Shown here: positions 22,701 through 33,624 of the stretch, one piece after another | Position numbering within the stretch: position 1 is the first letter of the stretch | Layout of the letters: each line of letters opens with the position of its first letter | Source of the DNA: Gerris lacustris | Lineage: Eukaryota; Arthropoda; Insecta; Hemiptera; Gerridae | Length of the DNA stretch: 64,000 nt | Assembly (NCBI GenBank): GCA_951217055.1 | Contig: OX578282.1 | Location: 25,821,657 to 25,885,656, forward strand | Reading direction: 5' to 3' | The notes under the pieces: model-generated | The model's input: the letters and a program-made list of their open reading frames with translations, nothing else | Databases searched by the model: none | Told to the model about the DNA's origin: nothing | Translations under genes and position numbers: made by a program

Positions 22701-25700
22701 CATTATTGCTTTTTAGAAAAAAGGTTTGGCATTTTATTAATGCATTTATAAATGTTTAAAAAGAGCCAGAAATTGTCACCAAGGAATTTAGTCTCATTTA
22801 GGAGAGATACTTTCAAATTATCTTATACACCACATTAAATATAGTATTATATATATCTTGTTTGAAGGTTGTGTTTGTGTCTGGTGTTGTGATGATGTAC
22901 TGAGTCTGTGTTATTGAATAGATGAGGGTTTTCTTTAACATATAGCAGGCATTTTAAAAGCCCAGGTAGCAAGATTTTTTATTCAAGAGATTTCAATTGT
23001 TTATCCTTGTTTCATTAATTAGATTAAAAATAAATGCTTTTAATTGTTGTTCTTTTAGTCCAGGAGATAGCGGGCAAAAAATTGTGTGACTAACATCAAG
23101 CTAGAATTTTGTGTATAAGTAAATCTTTTGGTCCCTTTTAAGAATATGTGGTCGGCTAAGTTCGTCTGCGGGACATAGCTTGGCAATAGGCATTTGAAAA
23201 AAACAAACCGGCGGAGTGCGGTCATGTTCCGGGCTTTATGGTGGACAATGTGATTTTCATGATCCTGAGTACAAACTTAGTTAGTAGACCAAAAATCAAG
23301 TTAATGGTATTTTGCCACTTAATAGGTTAGTTAGTCAAATATTACTCCAAATCAAAGAAGTCACCTATTAAGTGGCAAACTACCATCAACTAGATTTTTG
23401 GTCTACTAACTAATTTCGTACACAGGATCATGAAAATCACATTGTCCACCATAAAGCCTGTAAAGCCTGGAACATGACCACTCTACACCGGTTTGTTTTT
23501 TTCAAATGCTTATTGCCAAGCTATGTCCCACAGACGAAATTGCCAACCACATATTCTTAAAAGGCACCAAAAGATTAACTTGTACACAAAATTCTAGCTT
23601 GATGTTAGTCAGACACTTTTTTGCATGCTAGATCCTGGACTATTTGCTATTTTTATTACACTCCAATTGAAACTTTATTTCTTTTTCAATTATAATTTAA
23701 GGCATGTTATATTACTTGTGGTCATTTAGTGTTTTCTTTGCCCAGTCATAGGCTCCATCCACGCAGTCATATTTAGGGTTGTAGAAGCAGAAGTTATCGG
23801 CAAGTTCCCTTCTTACAATAGATTCCTCACAGAAAGCATCTACACTCTCCTTGTACTTTCCCTTGAATTTTCTTACCTCTAGGATACACCTCTGTACACT
23901 CACCTGACCTAGAAGCATAAAAAATAATTATTAGATTATCTACAGTTTGATGAAAAGCCTAAGTATAATTCCTTCCTACACACTCCTTAATATACTTAAA
24001 TTACTCTGAATTTATAAGTTAAATGAATTTCTTTAGGCTAAAGATATATGCAGTTAGTTGGTCTGAGAGTCAAGGCGTTATACATTTTGAAAATTGAGGG
24101 TCAGTAAAAATCCTTTGTTGCACAATCTATGGGCTACTTTCGACAAACCATCTAATTTTTCATAAAAATCAGAGGAGTACTTTTAAAGATATAGGTGTAA
24201 ATAAATGTATGTTTGAGCATATGTGGAAGAGAAAAAAATGGGCGCAGAAGGTTGAAACTTTTATGGGACCAACAATGGGCTGATTATGACCTACTATCCA
24301 AATTTCATTAAAATCAGACAAATAATATTTAAGATATGCTGGTTCGCATAATTTGAGCGACAGACACGGAACCAATAATGTTCGCTGCTATCTGAAACGA
24401 AATCTCTGTCTTGGAATTTTGAAAATCGGAAAGATAAAATAGTTTTGTTCTTCAGAACACTGACATATCTTCTGTTACTTTTGGTAAGCTCGGAAGCAAT
24501 AATTCTAATTGATTTTATATGACATTTAAAGGTTTCTTACAAAAGAATAATAAAAACCGAAAAACCTCTCCACAAAATGAATGTTTAATTTTTAAAAGTA
24601 GCTTTCGCCTTCTTGGCAATCATCAGAGCAGGTAAAAGGTCAAGGAGACAAATTTTCACGGAGTCACAAAGAACGAGGGACAAAGAACGGACTGTTTCTG
24701 AGAGCCAAGAAAGAGGAAGTTGTCAAAAAAGAAACATACCAAAATGAAACCAAGGTGAAAGGTTGCTCAAGCTGTCAGTAGTTGGATCATTTCTCTTGGT
24801 AGCAAAGTTTTTAAGCCTTGAGTTACAGAACTCGTACAGTGTTTTCATACCTGCAGTATACCCAGGCTCAGCCCATTTAACTTCACCCACACTTGTGTCC
24901 ACCTCAATTGTTTTTTGTGCCTTCTCCCAGTCTATGCTCTAAGAAACATAAGAAACAACAGGCTTTTAATTCTATAGTTTATTTTAAAGGCAATCAAATA
25001 AAAATAAAAATTATATAAATGGAATGCACGTATTAAAAACGAGTTAGGATGTTACAAATTTAACTAAACATTATAATAAGAAATTGATTAAAATACTAGC
25101 TTGATTCTAGTGCTTCTCTTTAGAGTGTGTAACATTTTAACTACGGCAAAGAAACATTAAAATAAATAAGCTTTTGAAAATCTCTACATAATTCTTTTTG
25201 GTCAAAATGTAAGGTTACAATAAATAAAATTCAGCAATGTTAAGCAATTTTCGAGTCATATTATCAATAAGCAATTTTCGAGTCATATTAACATTAACGA
25301 TCAGCGAAGTTAAGGTATTATAAAAACCTCTCTTATTGACAAAATGTAAAGAGAAATTAAAAAATTAACTTGCTACAACTTGCAATTAAAAAATCTGCCA
25401 ATTTGTGTGGCCCATAATTTTATCACTAGACAAATGGTCACATGAGTATAAAAAAGTACAATATGATAGCTTTCAAAATATTACAGTTACAATTAAAAAA
25501 ATTTGGTTGACAGGTATTTGCAGGCTAACTATGACATACTATCCGAATTTTATAAAATCAGACATGTAGTAATCAAATTATGGGCATTCACAAAAAAATG
25601 ACTGACAAAGAGACCCAAAATGTTTCCTTATTTCGGAAAAATATTTTCATAGAGGACATTTTGAATTTGGACCAAACACCAGCATATCTTGTGAAAGTCA

Positions 25701-28700
25701 ATTATAAACTTGCAGATTTGAACAGTAAACAAGCTAATGAGTAAACAGGTTAACAAGTAATCAAGCTAACAATTAAACAAGCTAACAAATAATCAAGCTA
25801 ATGAGTAAACTAATAAACAAGTATCCAGCTAAAAATTGAACAAGCTAATAAGTAAACAGGTTAACAAGTAATCAAGCTAACCAGTAAACAAGCTAACAAG
25901 TAAACAGATTAACAAGTAATCAAGCTAACGAGTAAACTAATAAACAAGTATACCAGCTAAAAATTGAACAAGCTAACAAGTAAACAAGCTAACAAGTAAT
26001 AAAGCTAATAAGTAAACTAATAAACAAGACAACATTAAAACAAAGTAACAAGATAACACAGTTATATGTAAACAAGAAAGGTGATAAAGAAGCTAAAAGA
26101 AGTTTTTATAATGAAAAGCATTAATGTTAAGAAAATTTTGAAACAAAAAAAGTTGAGCTTCAGAATCAGCACAATGCTTCTGTTAGTATTGGTAAGTTGA
26201 GTAGCAAAAAAATTGAATAAATAGAAGTAATTAGGTTATTTATAAATTTATTCAAAGCTATTTAAATTTTACTTTAAATATAATAAATAGAGAAATAAAG
26301 TTGTTATTACCTCAGCTTTTAATTTTGATTTGAAAGGATGTTTACAAACAGTCGGGAATTTGGTGAGATATTCATCGAGTTTTGAATTGATTTTGTTCCT
26401 AATAGTTCGAGCCCCATACTCGAGCTTATCTGAAGCCACCCAGCAAGGTACTATGTTGTGAGCGTCAACCTGAACAACAGAACAAAACATCATATTAACT
26501 TAAGATTAATATTGGTACAAATATAAATAAAACAACCTCTTAATTGCAAAAATACTTTTTTTCTTGGGTATTATCAGAAAGGCTGAAACTATAAAAAAAA
26601 GGTATTATACTAATGACAGTACACGCCATTTAATGTGATCACTTTGGGACCTAGACAAAGTACCACCAGAGGAAGTAGAGAGAAACACTTTATTTAAAAA
26701 AAAAAAAAAGTAATCAAGACTGTGTTTATTACACAGTAGAATCATACTGTGTAGCAGAAATATTGAATTAAAATATTCATGAACTTAGCAAATAATTTAG
26801 ATAAAATGTTTTTCAACAATTTTTGTTTAAGAACAATACAAAATAAATCTTTGGAGACATAACTAATCCAAACATATATTGTACATGATAACAACGCTTT
26901 GAAGAGCTCATTCAATAATTAAATAAAACAAATCAACTTAGAACATACGTAAATTTGTTTATGAAAGAATTCATATCATTAAAAGACACTAAAGTTCTGT
27001 TCTGTAATAAATGGGAAAGGTGAAGTGAGGTTACTTTCTGAGAAAAGAGGATTTTTACAGTAACACTATAGTAAACACATTATAATTTTTAACCCTAGAA
27101 CGCTAACCATATTTTTTAACCTCTTATGACTAACCCGGGAGTCATATTGACTCCCTAATCTATTATACCCAGTTTTATTAAAATGTAAAGGCCTAATATG
27201 TACAATATTTTTTTAACACGTTTTAGTGCTAGTTGATGGGACACTTGGGTGCTTTGTTTGCCATAAAAAACACATTTTTCCTTTTAATTCCGGTTTTTCA
27301 ATCTGGACTACTATTACATATCCGGTATTGTTATCTACCGGAGTAGTTTTATTTACTTTTTTTTAAGTAGCTTTTTTCTTTCCTTACCTTTGTTTTTTCT
27401 ATTTCGTAAATTGTTTCAAATAATTTATCATTTTCCTCATCATCGCTGATAGGATCAAAAAAAGCATTTTCTATTTTCAAATCAGGGTCCAAATCACAAG
27501 CGTCGCCATTATTGTCGAATACGCTCTTTTTCATAATCGGTATCTGAATCAGTCATTTCCTTAATCAAGCGATAAATGTCGTTTGGATCATTGTATTTTT
27601 TCTCCATTATTTGACTATATTCATATTCTATTAACTTTATATAATTTACACATATAAAGACAAAAAAAATATAACAATTTATACTTATAAATGAATAAAT
27701 TACAATTATATTGCCTTTAATTTGAAATAATTATTGAATTAAAGTTATATAATATCTAATTTATAAGATTTGAAACGGCCAAATAAACAATAACACTACA
27801 TACTATTCTAAAATATACTATTCTGCGTCAAAATGACCTACAAAAAATTTACATGTAAGACTAAACAGGAGTCAAAATGACTCCGTGACTGCAGAAAAAC
27901 AAACGTTATGTCCTCTTTAGAATCTGAATGTGGAACTGATAGAAGTGTAGAAGGGTCATTCAAGGGTGGGAGGTAGCATAGCTGAGATGTGGGAGTTCTG
28001 TGTTTTACAGACACCGTGCATTCGTAGTTTAAAAAAAATGGGAGTCATTTTGACTCCAGGTTAGCTTTCTAGGGTTAACTCTGACAGCTTAGGAAAATCG
28101 AGAAAAAAAATGGGAGGAGAGTGTATGAGAGCTTGAGATTTTGGCGGGTAATAGGTCGGGCAATGACCTATTACCCGCCAAAATCTCAAGCTCTCATTTA
28201 CTCTCCTCCCACTTTTTTTTCTCGATTTTCCCAAGCTGTCAGAGTTAAAAAGTATAATGTGTTTACTATAGAACCACAGCTCCATTGTTTCCCGAAAATG
28301 ATAACAAATATGCAATAAACAAAATATTGATAACAATAAGCAGAAAAATTTTAATGCATAGTTGCAAGCTATTTTGATCACACTTAGCCGTTAATAAAAT
28401 TAACCTTAATTAAATTAATTTTATCATTTGATCACAGCATAGATATAGTAAGATCATATTATAAAAGGGTTAAAGCTGTTAATTGGTACTCTATTTAACA
28501 AAACATTAGAAGTTGGATGTTTTACCTTTCTTAAAATTCATATTATGTATAAACAGCAATAGAAACCCCATTTTTTTCAGCATCTAATTTAAATTGTACA
28601 ATTTCGGTTCATTATTGTTATACCTTGAATCTTTACATGCAAGTATCACACAAATAAAAATAATAGTTTGAGGGTAAGAAAACAGCTTTCCTTATGTTGA

Positions 28701-29228
28701 AACTGCCTCTTGTTGTTGTGTCTTCATTATGGTCCATAAAAATTTAGTTGCTAGATGGAAAATTGAGTATAAACTATAATATAAATAGATTGGTCAAATG
28801 TTCAACATACAATTTTTAAGTTTTTGGTAGTATTCATACTATATTTCCAGTACAGACGCTCTTACCAACTAAGCTACACTGGAGAATAATTTCCTCTGTC
28901 GTTAATGATACCTAGTCCCGAATTAAGCTTTCAAATTACCCCACAAGTCTAGGAATCGACATTTACAATAATAGAACTAGACTGTGAAATAACGCTTATA
29001 ATTATAAAGTACCCAATTAGTACCCGGACCAAGTACAATCAATTAGAAATTCATTTTTTAAGTTTTTGGTAGTATTCATACTACAGAAAGTTTAAATTGC
29101 TTCCGAGCTTACCGAAGGTAACGGAAGCATTGTGTTCACTTTTGAGAACGAAAAACTTTTATGCCTCCGATTTTAAAAATTCCAAGACAGAAATCCGTTT
29201 CAGACATCAGGGAACATTTTTGGTCTCG

Positions 29229-29264
<36 letters not shown>

Positions 29265-32200
29265 GGTCTGTGTGTCCGCGAATTATGAAACGTGCGACGA
29301 TAACTTGAGTAAATGTCAACCGATTTTGATGAAATTTGGTAGACATGTTCATTTTACCAATCCCCAGGACGAGTTCGTTGGACAACGTTATCCGTCCAAG
29401 CGTTCACGAGCAACGCTCGCGTAAACGTGAACTTCAATTTTAAAATTGGAATTTTAGGTTGGGAAAAAAAACTAACTTCATCTATTCAATGAGACAAACA
29501 TTTTTTTCAAATACAATTTTTCAGTAAAACTAACAGCGACGCCGCTATGAAGTGTTAAAGATCGCTAAAACTATTAATAGTATTTACACAATAAACATTA
29601 TAACAATTAAGTACATGATAGGGTGCGAGGAAGCTATGTGCCACACCAATTGGCAGTCTATTTTAATTTAAATCAAATTATAATTATTATTAACAACGAC
29701 AGACAGAGAAAAATAGACTCCAGCGCCGGGATTTGAACCACAGGCCTCTTATATTTGCAGTACAGACGCTCTTACCAACATTATTTCTCGGTCTAGTTCT
29801 ATTATTGTAAATGTCGATTCCTAGACTTGTGGAAAATTTGAAAGCTTAATTCAGGACTCTGGTATAGTTAATGACAGAGGAAATTATTCTCCAGTGTAGC
29901 TTAGTTGGTACACGGGCCTCCTATATTTCCAGTACAGACACTCTGTACTGGAAATATAGGAGGCCCATGGTTTGAATCCCGGCGCTGGAGTCTATTTTTC
30001 TCTGTCTGTCTCCTGTTGTTAATAATAATTATAATTTGATTTAAATTAAAATATGTTTAACATATTGAAATAAAATTAAAGGCCCATTCAATCTCTCTCT
30101 TAAGCAGGCATGGTTAGTAAGATTAGTACGTTTTATTATACAAAAATTGATGTTTCCTCTAGATGACACACAGTCACTACACATATAGACCGACCTGACA
30201 GAGTGGTACATCCTTAGGCAGTTTGTCTTTGAGCTTGTCAACCCAGCTAACAGCGACTCTGAGAGGACTGAAATCTGCAACCACAGCTCCAAGTGAGTTG
30301 TTCTGGACAAAGTCAGGCACTAACTTCTCTGCCTCGCCTAGCAGTAAGTGGAACTCAATATCAAGTTTATTGCATTCTTCACTCACTTCTTTCAGACCTA
30401 AACAAAAAATTAATTTTATTACTAAAACTAAAAAGGTGAATATAGTTCAAATACTGTATATTATAATGGGTTTAAATCCAATAATCTCTATCATTTATTT
30501 AAGACAAGCCGTTAAGCCCTTAACGGGCTTAATTTCATATTTAGAAAAAAAGTATAATTAAGTTAATTAATTTAGATATCTATTTATATAAGTTATTATA
30601 TCTATTTGAGACCAACAAATAAAAAAAATAAAAAAATAATATTTTTATTGGAATAAATGTGGTTGCCTTAGCTTAGCAGTAACAAATCATTTTGAGGTGT
30701 GAAATCAGGACGCTACTTGATAATATAAATCAAGGTAAACAACAGATTAGATCCTACATTTATTATTTTTATATTTCACCCTACAAATAAGTTGGTTACT
30801 TTTATATCTTCAAATCTTTGGTTTTCTCTGCAATCTATTATTTGTATAACTAGATTGTATTTCCAAGTGGTTTAAATAGAATCAAAACTTTAAGTAATCA
30901 TTATCATCCTGAATATAAATATTTTATAAACAAAAACAACTTTTTTTTAAAAAATAATTTACAACCATATTAGAGGAAAATTCCACCCCCTCATCTCCTA
31001 AACGTACATTGGTTGAGTTGGAAGAATAATTAATATCTCTCGGTAATTACAAGATAATAAGAACTTTTAATATACTACGTTTTTAAATTTTCTATTGACT
31101 AAATAAAAATTCAATATGAAACTTGTCAAAATGAAGATTGTAAATATGGGACATGTCAAAACAAATAAAAAAACTTGCGGCTTTATTCTGAACTAACTTT
31201 ACGTATAAACGAATTAAATTCTGCTGAAGGTGACTGGTGGTGGTGTCTGAGAGGTGTTCTGAGCTATTCTGAAAGTTTCAAATGTCTAGCTACTCGGGAT
31301 GTTAGTTAAAATTTGATTGCAAGATTTGTACTGGACAAACAAACAAACAAGAAAGCAAGCTAATAAAAAACTAGTAAAAATAAATAATGAGTCATCAGAA
31401 GAGAAAGGGGAACATAAAGTATACCAAAGAGCACATAAATACAAATAAGTACAAAATAATACATATTAAAATTAGAATGAATAGTACTAGAATAAAAACA
31501 ACACCTTTGAGCATAAAAAGATAGTGCCTGATTGTGGCATCCATGAATTTTGGTCTAAGACAGAAACACACATGTAGAGGTATCTCGTTCTTCATGGCTA
31601 ACTTTTGGGCAAAAAGCAATGACCAATTATCTGAAAAATAAAAAAAATATAAATAATATGTCAATTATTATTTTTTGTAATGTAATATGATAATTTTATT
31701 ATTTCATGATAGCAAAGATTAGTCAAAATGATTTTAACTGTAATATTGTCGGTGTTAATTATTCAATCATCTTCAAATTTTATTTACTTTAATTTTCCTC
31801 TCCAATCCTCATACTATATTTTTATGATTTTAATTGGTTATACAGTTATGTGTATTCAACATTTTAGGGTGTAAAATGGGCACTTCTTTAGATTGTTACT
31901 CCCCTTATAAAAAAAACAGGAGAGTAACAATCTAAAGAAGGTGTTTGGAATGTTCTTCTTTAGAATGTTACTCCCCTTATGAAAACAGAAGTGTGATATT
32001 CCTTTGACCGAAGTAAATTGGACCATTCATCCCTTTGTCTTAATAGTTATTTAGTCAGTCATTTATATTCCAAAAAACGTAGGAGAGTAACAATCTAAAG
32101 AAGTACCAAAAAAATGATAAATTGTGATTGGGACATAAGTTACCTTTTCAAAACATCTTAAAGCAAAGTAAAACATTTTAATCAGTTTTATTATTTTTGC

Positions 32201-33616
32201 TTCAGAGCTTACCGAAGGTAACAGAAACTATGTGATAGTTGTGAAGAACGGACTTTTTTTGTCCGATTTCAAAAATTCTAAGGTCAAAATCTATTACAGG
32301 CACCAGAGAACATTTTTGGTTCCAAGTCTGTTATTATTATTTCTAAGACGAATAAAATTTTTAAATACAAAGATTTTAATAAAAAATTCTGTCTTACCAT
32401 GCTTTCTTTGCTTGTTCTGGCTGGAGAAGGGGAGGCAGTGCCTGACAGAATTTTTAGGTTATACAATCCATCCTATTAAAAAAAATTCCTCAATAGGTAA
32501 TCTGCTAAACGAATTCTTTCTCACCCTATATCATAATAGTCTGCCAATTAGTGTGGCACATAGCACACTTATATGAGACCAATAATGGCATAATTATGAT
32601 TATGACCTGCCATAAAAATTTAATTAAAATAAGACAAGTAGTTTTTAAGATATGTTCGTTCACAAAAATTGACAGACCTAAAAATGTTCCCTGATGTCTA
32701 AAATAGATTTCTGTCTTGGAATTTTTGAAATCAGAGACATATATTTTTTTTGTTCTTTGGAACGATCACATAGCTTCTGTTACCTTCAGTAAGCTCGGAA
32801 GCAAAATGAATAATAAATAAATTGTTAAATTACCTTGTACACGCTGATCTCTAGTCATCCAGTAGAGTATGCCCTTAGATCTGTCTGGTACTTCCTGTGC
32901 CTTACTAAGTATCCTTACTCGTTTTTTATTAAACTTAAAACTGCAAATATCTTTTCCACTCTGAAAAACAAAACAAAACAGTAAATGATTAATCCTAGTA
33001 GCTGTAAGCTGAACTTGAAGTGACAAATTAATAATAATATAATACCAAGGGATATTGTTTGTCCCTTTTACTTTTGTTGTATTGTTGTCCCCTCATGAGA
33101 ATTGTCTTAGAAAAAAAATTAAATTCACAATTGTTTCACATACAATAATTTTCTGTAAATTCTCTTTGTCCTCATTTCATTTTCACTTTCTTTTGTAGAT
33201 CACTGATGAAGCTTAGGCTCCCTAAGCGAAAGCTTTGAAATAAACAAAATTTTTTAAACCACAACCACCATCGGACTTTCATTCCAAATAACCCCTTCAT
33301 TCGGTTACAGTCTACATGTTAAAAAAAAAAACCTACTTTCATGATTTCAGACTGTGATTTCTGAACTTACTTTAGTACGAAGAGTAAAAGAGAATAACAT
33401 TTAACCTTTAAGTAAAAATAATTTATTACATGAAAAAATTAGTCAAAACCAACAGTAACATCATAAAATAATTAATAACATAGTACTCACAGAACTACGA
33501 TCTTCAGCTATAGATTGAAGAAATTCTGTAAAAGTTTGTTTATTCGAAGATGAACTGGATGGAGACTTGATAAAGTCATCCATTGTTTTTGCCTTTTTTT
33601 TAGACGGCTCTGACAT
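19777..33616 (-). CDS. phr: Class II CPD photolyase (complete, 9 coding exons, 510 aa)
   Basis: Exons on the minus strand: 33616-33491, 32960-32834, 31630-31505, 30397-30195, 26469-26311, 24938-24740, 23908-23716, 20913-20672, 19934-19777. All junctions are GT..AG, phases agree, and the sum is 1,533 nt with the TGA at 19777-19779. The enzyme repairs UV cyclobutane pyrimidine dimers using light and FAD. Class II hallmarks are [12 protein letters not shown] (residues 76-87), [15 protein letters not shown] (339-353) and [20 protein letters not shown] (466-485), the last two matching the known class II signatures without a break. [18 protein letters not shown] and LSPWFHFGQ belong to the FAD domain. 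The first 42 residues are a low-complexity extension with [10 protein letters not shown], a likely nuclear signal. A 5' UTR exon edge is visible (TTTAG acceptor, UTR to 33624), so a further non-coding exon lies upstream. Introns are full of TE fragments. Confidence 0.96.
20095..20575. repeat. Cascade of short hairpins with similar loops (unclassified repeat)
   Basis: Successive inverted repeats are readable: TAATCCGAACT..AGTTCGGATTA; GTCTAATTTATC..GATAAATTAGAC; CCTAATCC..GGATTAGG; and TAATTATCTCCC..GGGAGGTAATTA. These are followed by CTAATTCCC..GGGATTTAG and TGGTTC..GAACCA. Four stems enclose related loops (CTCGGCTGCGCCTCG, CTCGGCTATGCCTCG, TTGGTTTCGCCTTGG, TTCGGCTTTGCCTCA). The left edge, GTAGAGTCCTGCTAATCCG, resembles a pogo/Tigger-type terminus, but no matching right end is present. 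It lies in the last photolyase intron. A related sequence is at 60380-60560. Confidence 0.65.
21730..21800 (+). other. Hammerhead-ribozyme-like core, probable Penelope-like element remnant
   Basis: CTGATGA (21739-21745) is followed by the stem CGGCC..GGCTG and then AAAGC, then 'ctctgaaaacaataaac'. This fits the hammerhead catalytic core, except that the stem's terminal G also has to serve as the G of GAAA. Stem III and a cleavage site could not be confirmed. Confidence 0.45.
22008..22593. mobile_element. PIF/Harbinger-like non-autonomous element with TAA target duplication
   Basis: The left terminus is AGGCGGGATTACACACTACG. The right terminus, reverse complemented, is AGGCGGGATTACACGCTATG. 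TAA flanks both sides (22005-22007 and 22594-22596), matching the TWA target preference of PIF/Harbinger. The element is 586 bp with no transposase. It lies in the photolyase intron between the exons at 20913 and 23716. Confidence 0.82.
23058..23640. mobile_element. Foldback MITE with ~250-bp inverted arms, TA-flanked, copy 1
   Basis: The arms run from GTCCAGGAGATAGCGGGC on the left to GCATGCTAGATCCTGGAC on the right and meet near 23335. Most of the element is complementary to itself. TA flanks it (23056-23057 and 23641-23642). A second copy lies at 44209-44782. There is no coding capacity. Confidence 0.85.
24110..24500 (-). repeat. R1 interspersed repeat, diverged minus copy
   Basis: It ends in TTGGTAAGCTCGGAAGC (reverse orientation). 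It retains 'CTGTCTTGGAATTTTGAAAATCGGA' spacing, the 'cgacagacac' tract and 'CCAAATTTCATTAAAATCAG', in the same order as other R1 copies. Confidence 0.7.
24580..24640 (-). other. Hammerhead-ribozyme-like core, probable Penelope-like element remnant (minus)
   Basis: On the minus strand CTGATGA (24626-24620) is followed by TTGCC-AAGAA-GGC and GAAAGC (24606 on), then 'tacttttaaaaattaaacatt'. Core and order match the sites at 21739 and 33203. Confidence 0.5.
25505..26205 (-). repeat. R1 repeat fragments split by a minisatellite
   Basis: Degraded R1 sequence (25505-25690 and 26155-26205) flanks the minisatellite at 25715-26060, whose unit is about 17 bp (AACAAGCTAACAAGTAA with variants). The array probably expanded within the R1 copy or its flank. 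It lies in the photolyase intron between exons 26311 and 24938. Confidence 0.6.
27066..28271. mobile_element. Foldback MITE interrupted by a piggyBac-like element
   Basis: The outer ends are CTATAGTAAACACATTATAA on the left and its complement at 28247-28271. Positions 28079-28246 form a near-perfect hairpin with arms 'TCTGACAGCTT.GGAAAATCGAG...GGCGGGTAATAGGTC'. The left arm is split at a TTAA by the element at 27093-28074. Excising that restores continuity with the right arm. Sequence of the arms relates it to elements at 37946-38131 and 44925-45134. Confidence 0.8.
27093..28074. mobile_element. piggyBac-like element, 982 bp, TTAA target duplication
   Basis: The ends are CCCTAGAACGCTAACC and, reverse complemented from the right, CCCTAGAAAGCTAACCTGG. 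TTAA flanks at 27089-27092 and 28075-28078. Subterminal inverted GGAGTCA..TGACTCC blocks occur at both ends. CCCT(A)GAAA-type termini with TTAA duplications are characteristic of piggyBac. A minus-strand acidic frame (27607 to 27349, with a frame break near 27530) may be a remnant of the transposase N-terminus, but this is uncertain. Confidence 0.8.
28814..29084. repeat. 29-bp direct repeats flanking a tRNA-like SINE segment
   Basis: A 29-bp sequence starting TTTTTAAGTTTTTGGTAGTA occurs at 28814-28842 and 29056-29084. Between them is a minus-strand tRNA-like head (28845-28886) with the A-box-like TAGCTTAGTTGGTAAGAGC, plus a unit that reappears inverted at 29786-29890. Confidence 0.6.
29091..29660 (+). 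repeat. R1 interspersed repeat, long plus copy
   Basis: It starts with the GCTTCCG..CGGAAGC hairpin, has an uninterrupted TCTG microsatellite at 29229-29264, and contains 'CGATTTTGATGAAATTTGGT'. A second hairpin, GTTCACG..CGTGAAC, is near 29403-29431. It ends in 'ccacaccaattggcagtctatt'. It aligns along its whole length with 34678-35218. Confidence 0.85.
29690..30030. repeat. tRNA-derived SINE pieces in inverted arrangement
   Basis: The plus-strand tRNA-like unit 29891-29989 starts CCAGTGTAGCTTAGTTGG and ends GAATCCCGGCGCTGG. The 7-base ends can pair like an acceptor stem. A B-box-like GGTTTGAATCCC is present. An oppositely oriented unit lies at 29721-29779 with a cleaner B box (GGTTCAAATCC). 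Both are followed by 'agtctatttttctctgtctgtc'. A perfect 25-bp inverted repeat sits inside the plus unit (29914-29938/29942-29966). Confidence 0.65.
30558..30725. repeat. Dispersed ~165-bp repeat shared with 50525-50695
   Basis: Both copies contain TTTAGATATCTATTTA, then TATTGGAATAAATG, then CCTTAGCTTAGCA.TAACAAA and TTTTGAGGTGTG. One copy is in a photolyase intron and the other in an INTS6 intron. I do not recognise the family. Confidence 0.6.
31879..32105. mobile_element. MITE-like inverted repeat (CTTCTTTAGATTGTTACTC ends)
   Basis: CTTCTTTAGATTGTTACTCC at the left is mirrored by GAGAGTAACAATCTAAAGAAG at the right. Two further internal copies of the same motif (around 31920 and 31965) suggest nested or duplicated ends. 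The exact target duplication is unclear. Confidence 0.55.
32201..32805. repeat. Two R1 pieces facing each other
   Basis: A plus-oriented R1 5' part (32201-32330, starting GCTTCAGAGCTTACCGAAGG) and a minus-oriented R1 copy (about 32510-32805, ending in 'taagctcggaagc') lie head to head around 180 bp of unrelated sequence. All are in the photolyase intron before exon 31630. Confidence 0.65.
33190..33260 (+). other. Hammerhead-ribozyme-like core with 7-bp stem II, probable Penelope-like remnant
   Basis: CTGATGA (33203-33209), one A, then GCTTAGG-CTC-CCTAAGC (perfect 7-bp stem, 3-nt loop), then GAAA (33228-33231) and 'gctttgaaataaac'. This is the clearest of three such cores in the gene. No RT sequence adjoins it. 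Confidence 0.55.
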
Positions 33617-33624
33617 GGCTAGTC

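Noticed and set aside
25715..26060. CRISPR-like array
   Set aside because: The period is about 17 bp with drifting units and no unique spacers. It is a minisatellite in a eukaryotic intron.
29097..29424. Open frames across R1 copies (also 34646-34979 and 4952-5155)
   Set aside because: Different copies are open in different frames and the shared signal is nucleotide-level repeat, not protein conservation.
29891..29989. Functional tRNA gene
   Set aside because: The ends can pair and boxes A and B are recognisable, but the anticodon region is disrupted by an inverted duplication and the T-stem does not pair well. It is a SINE-type tRNA derivative.
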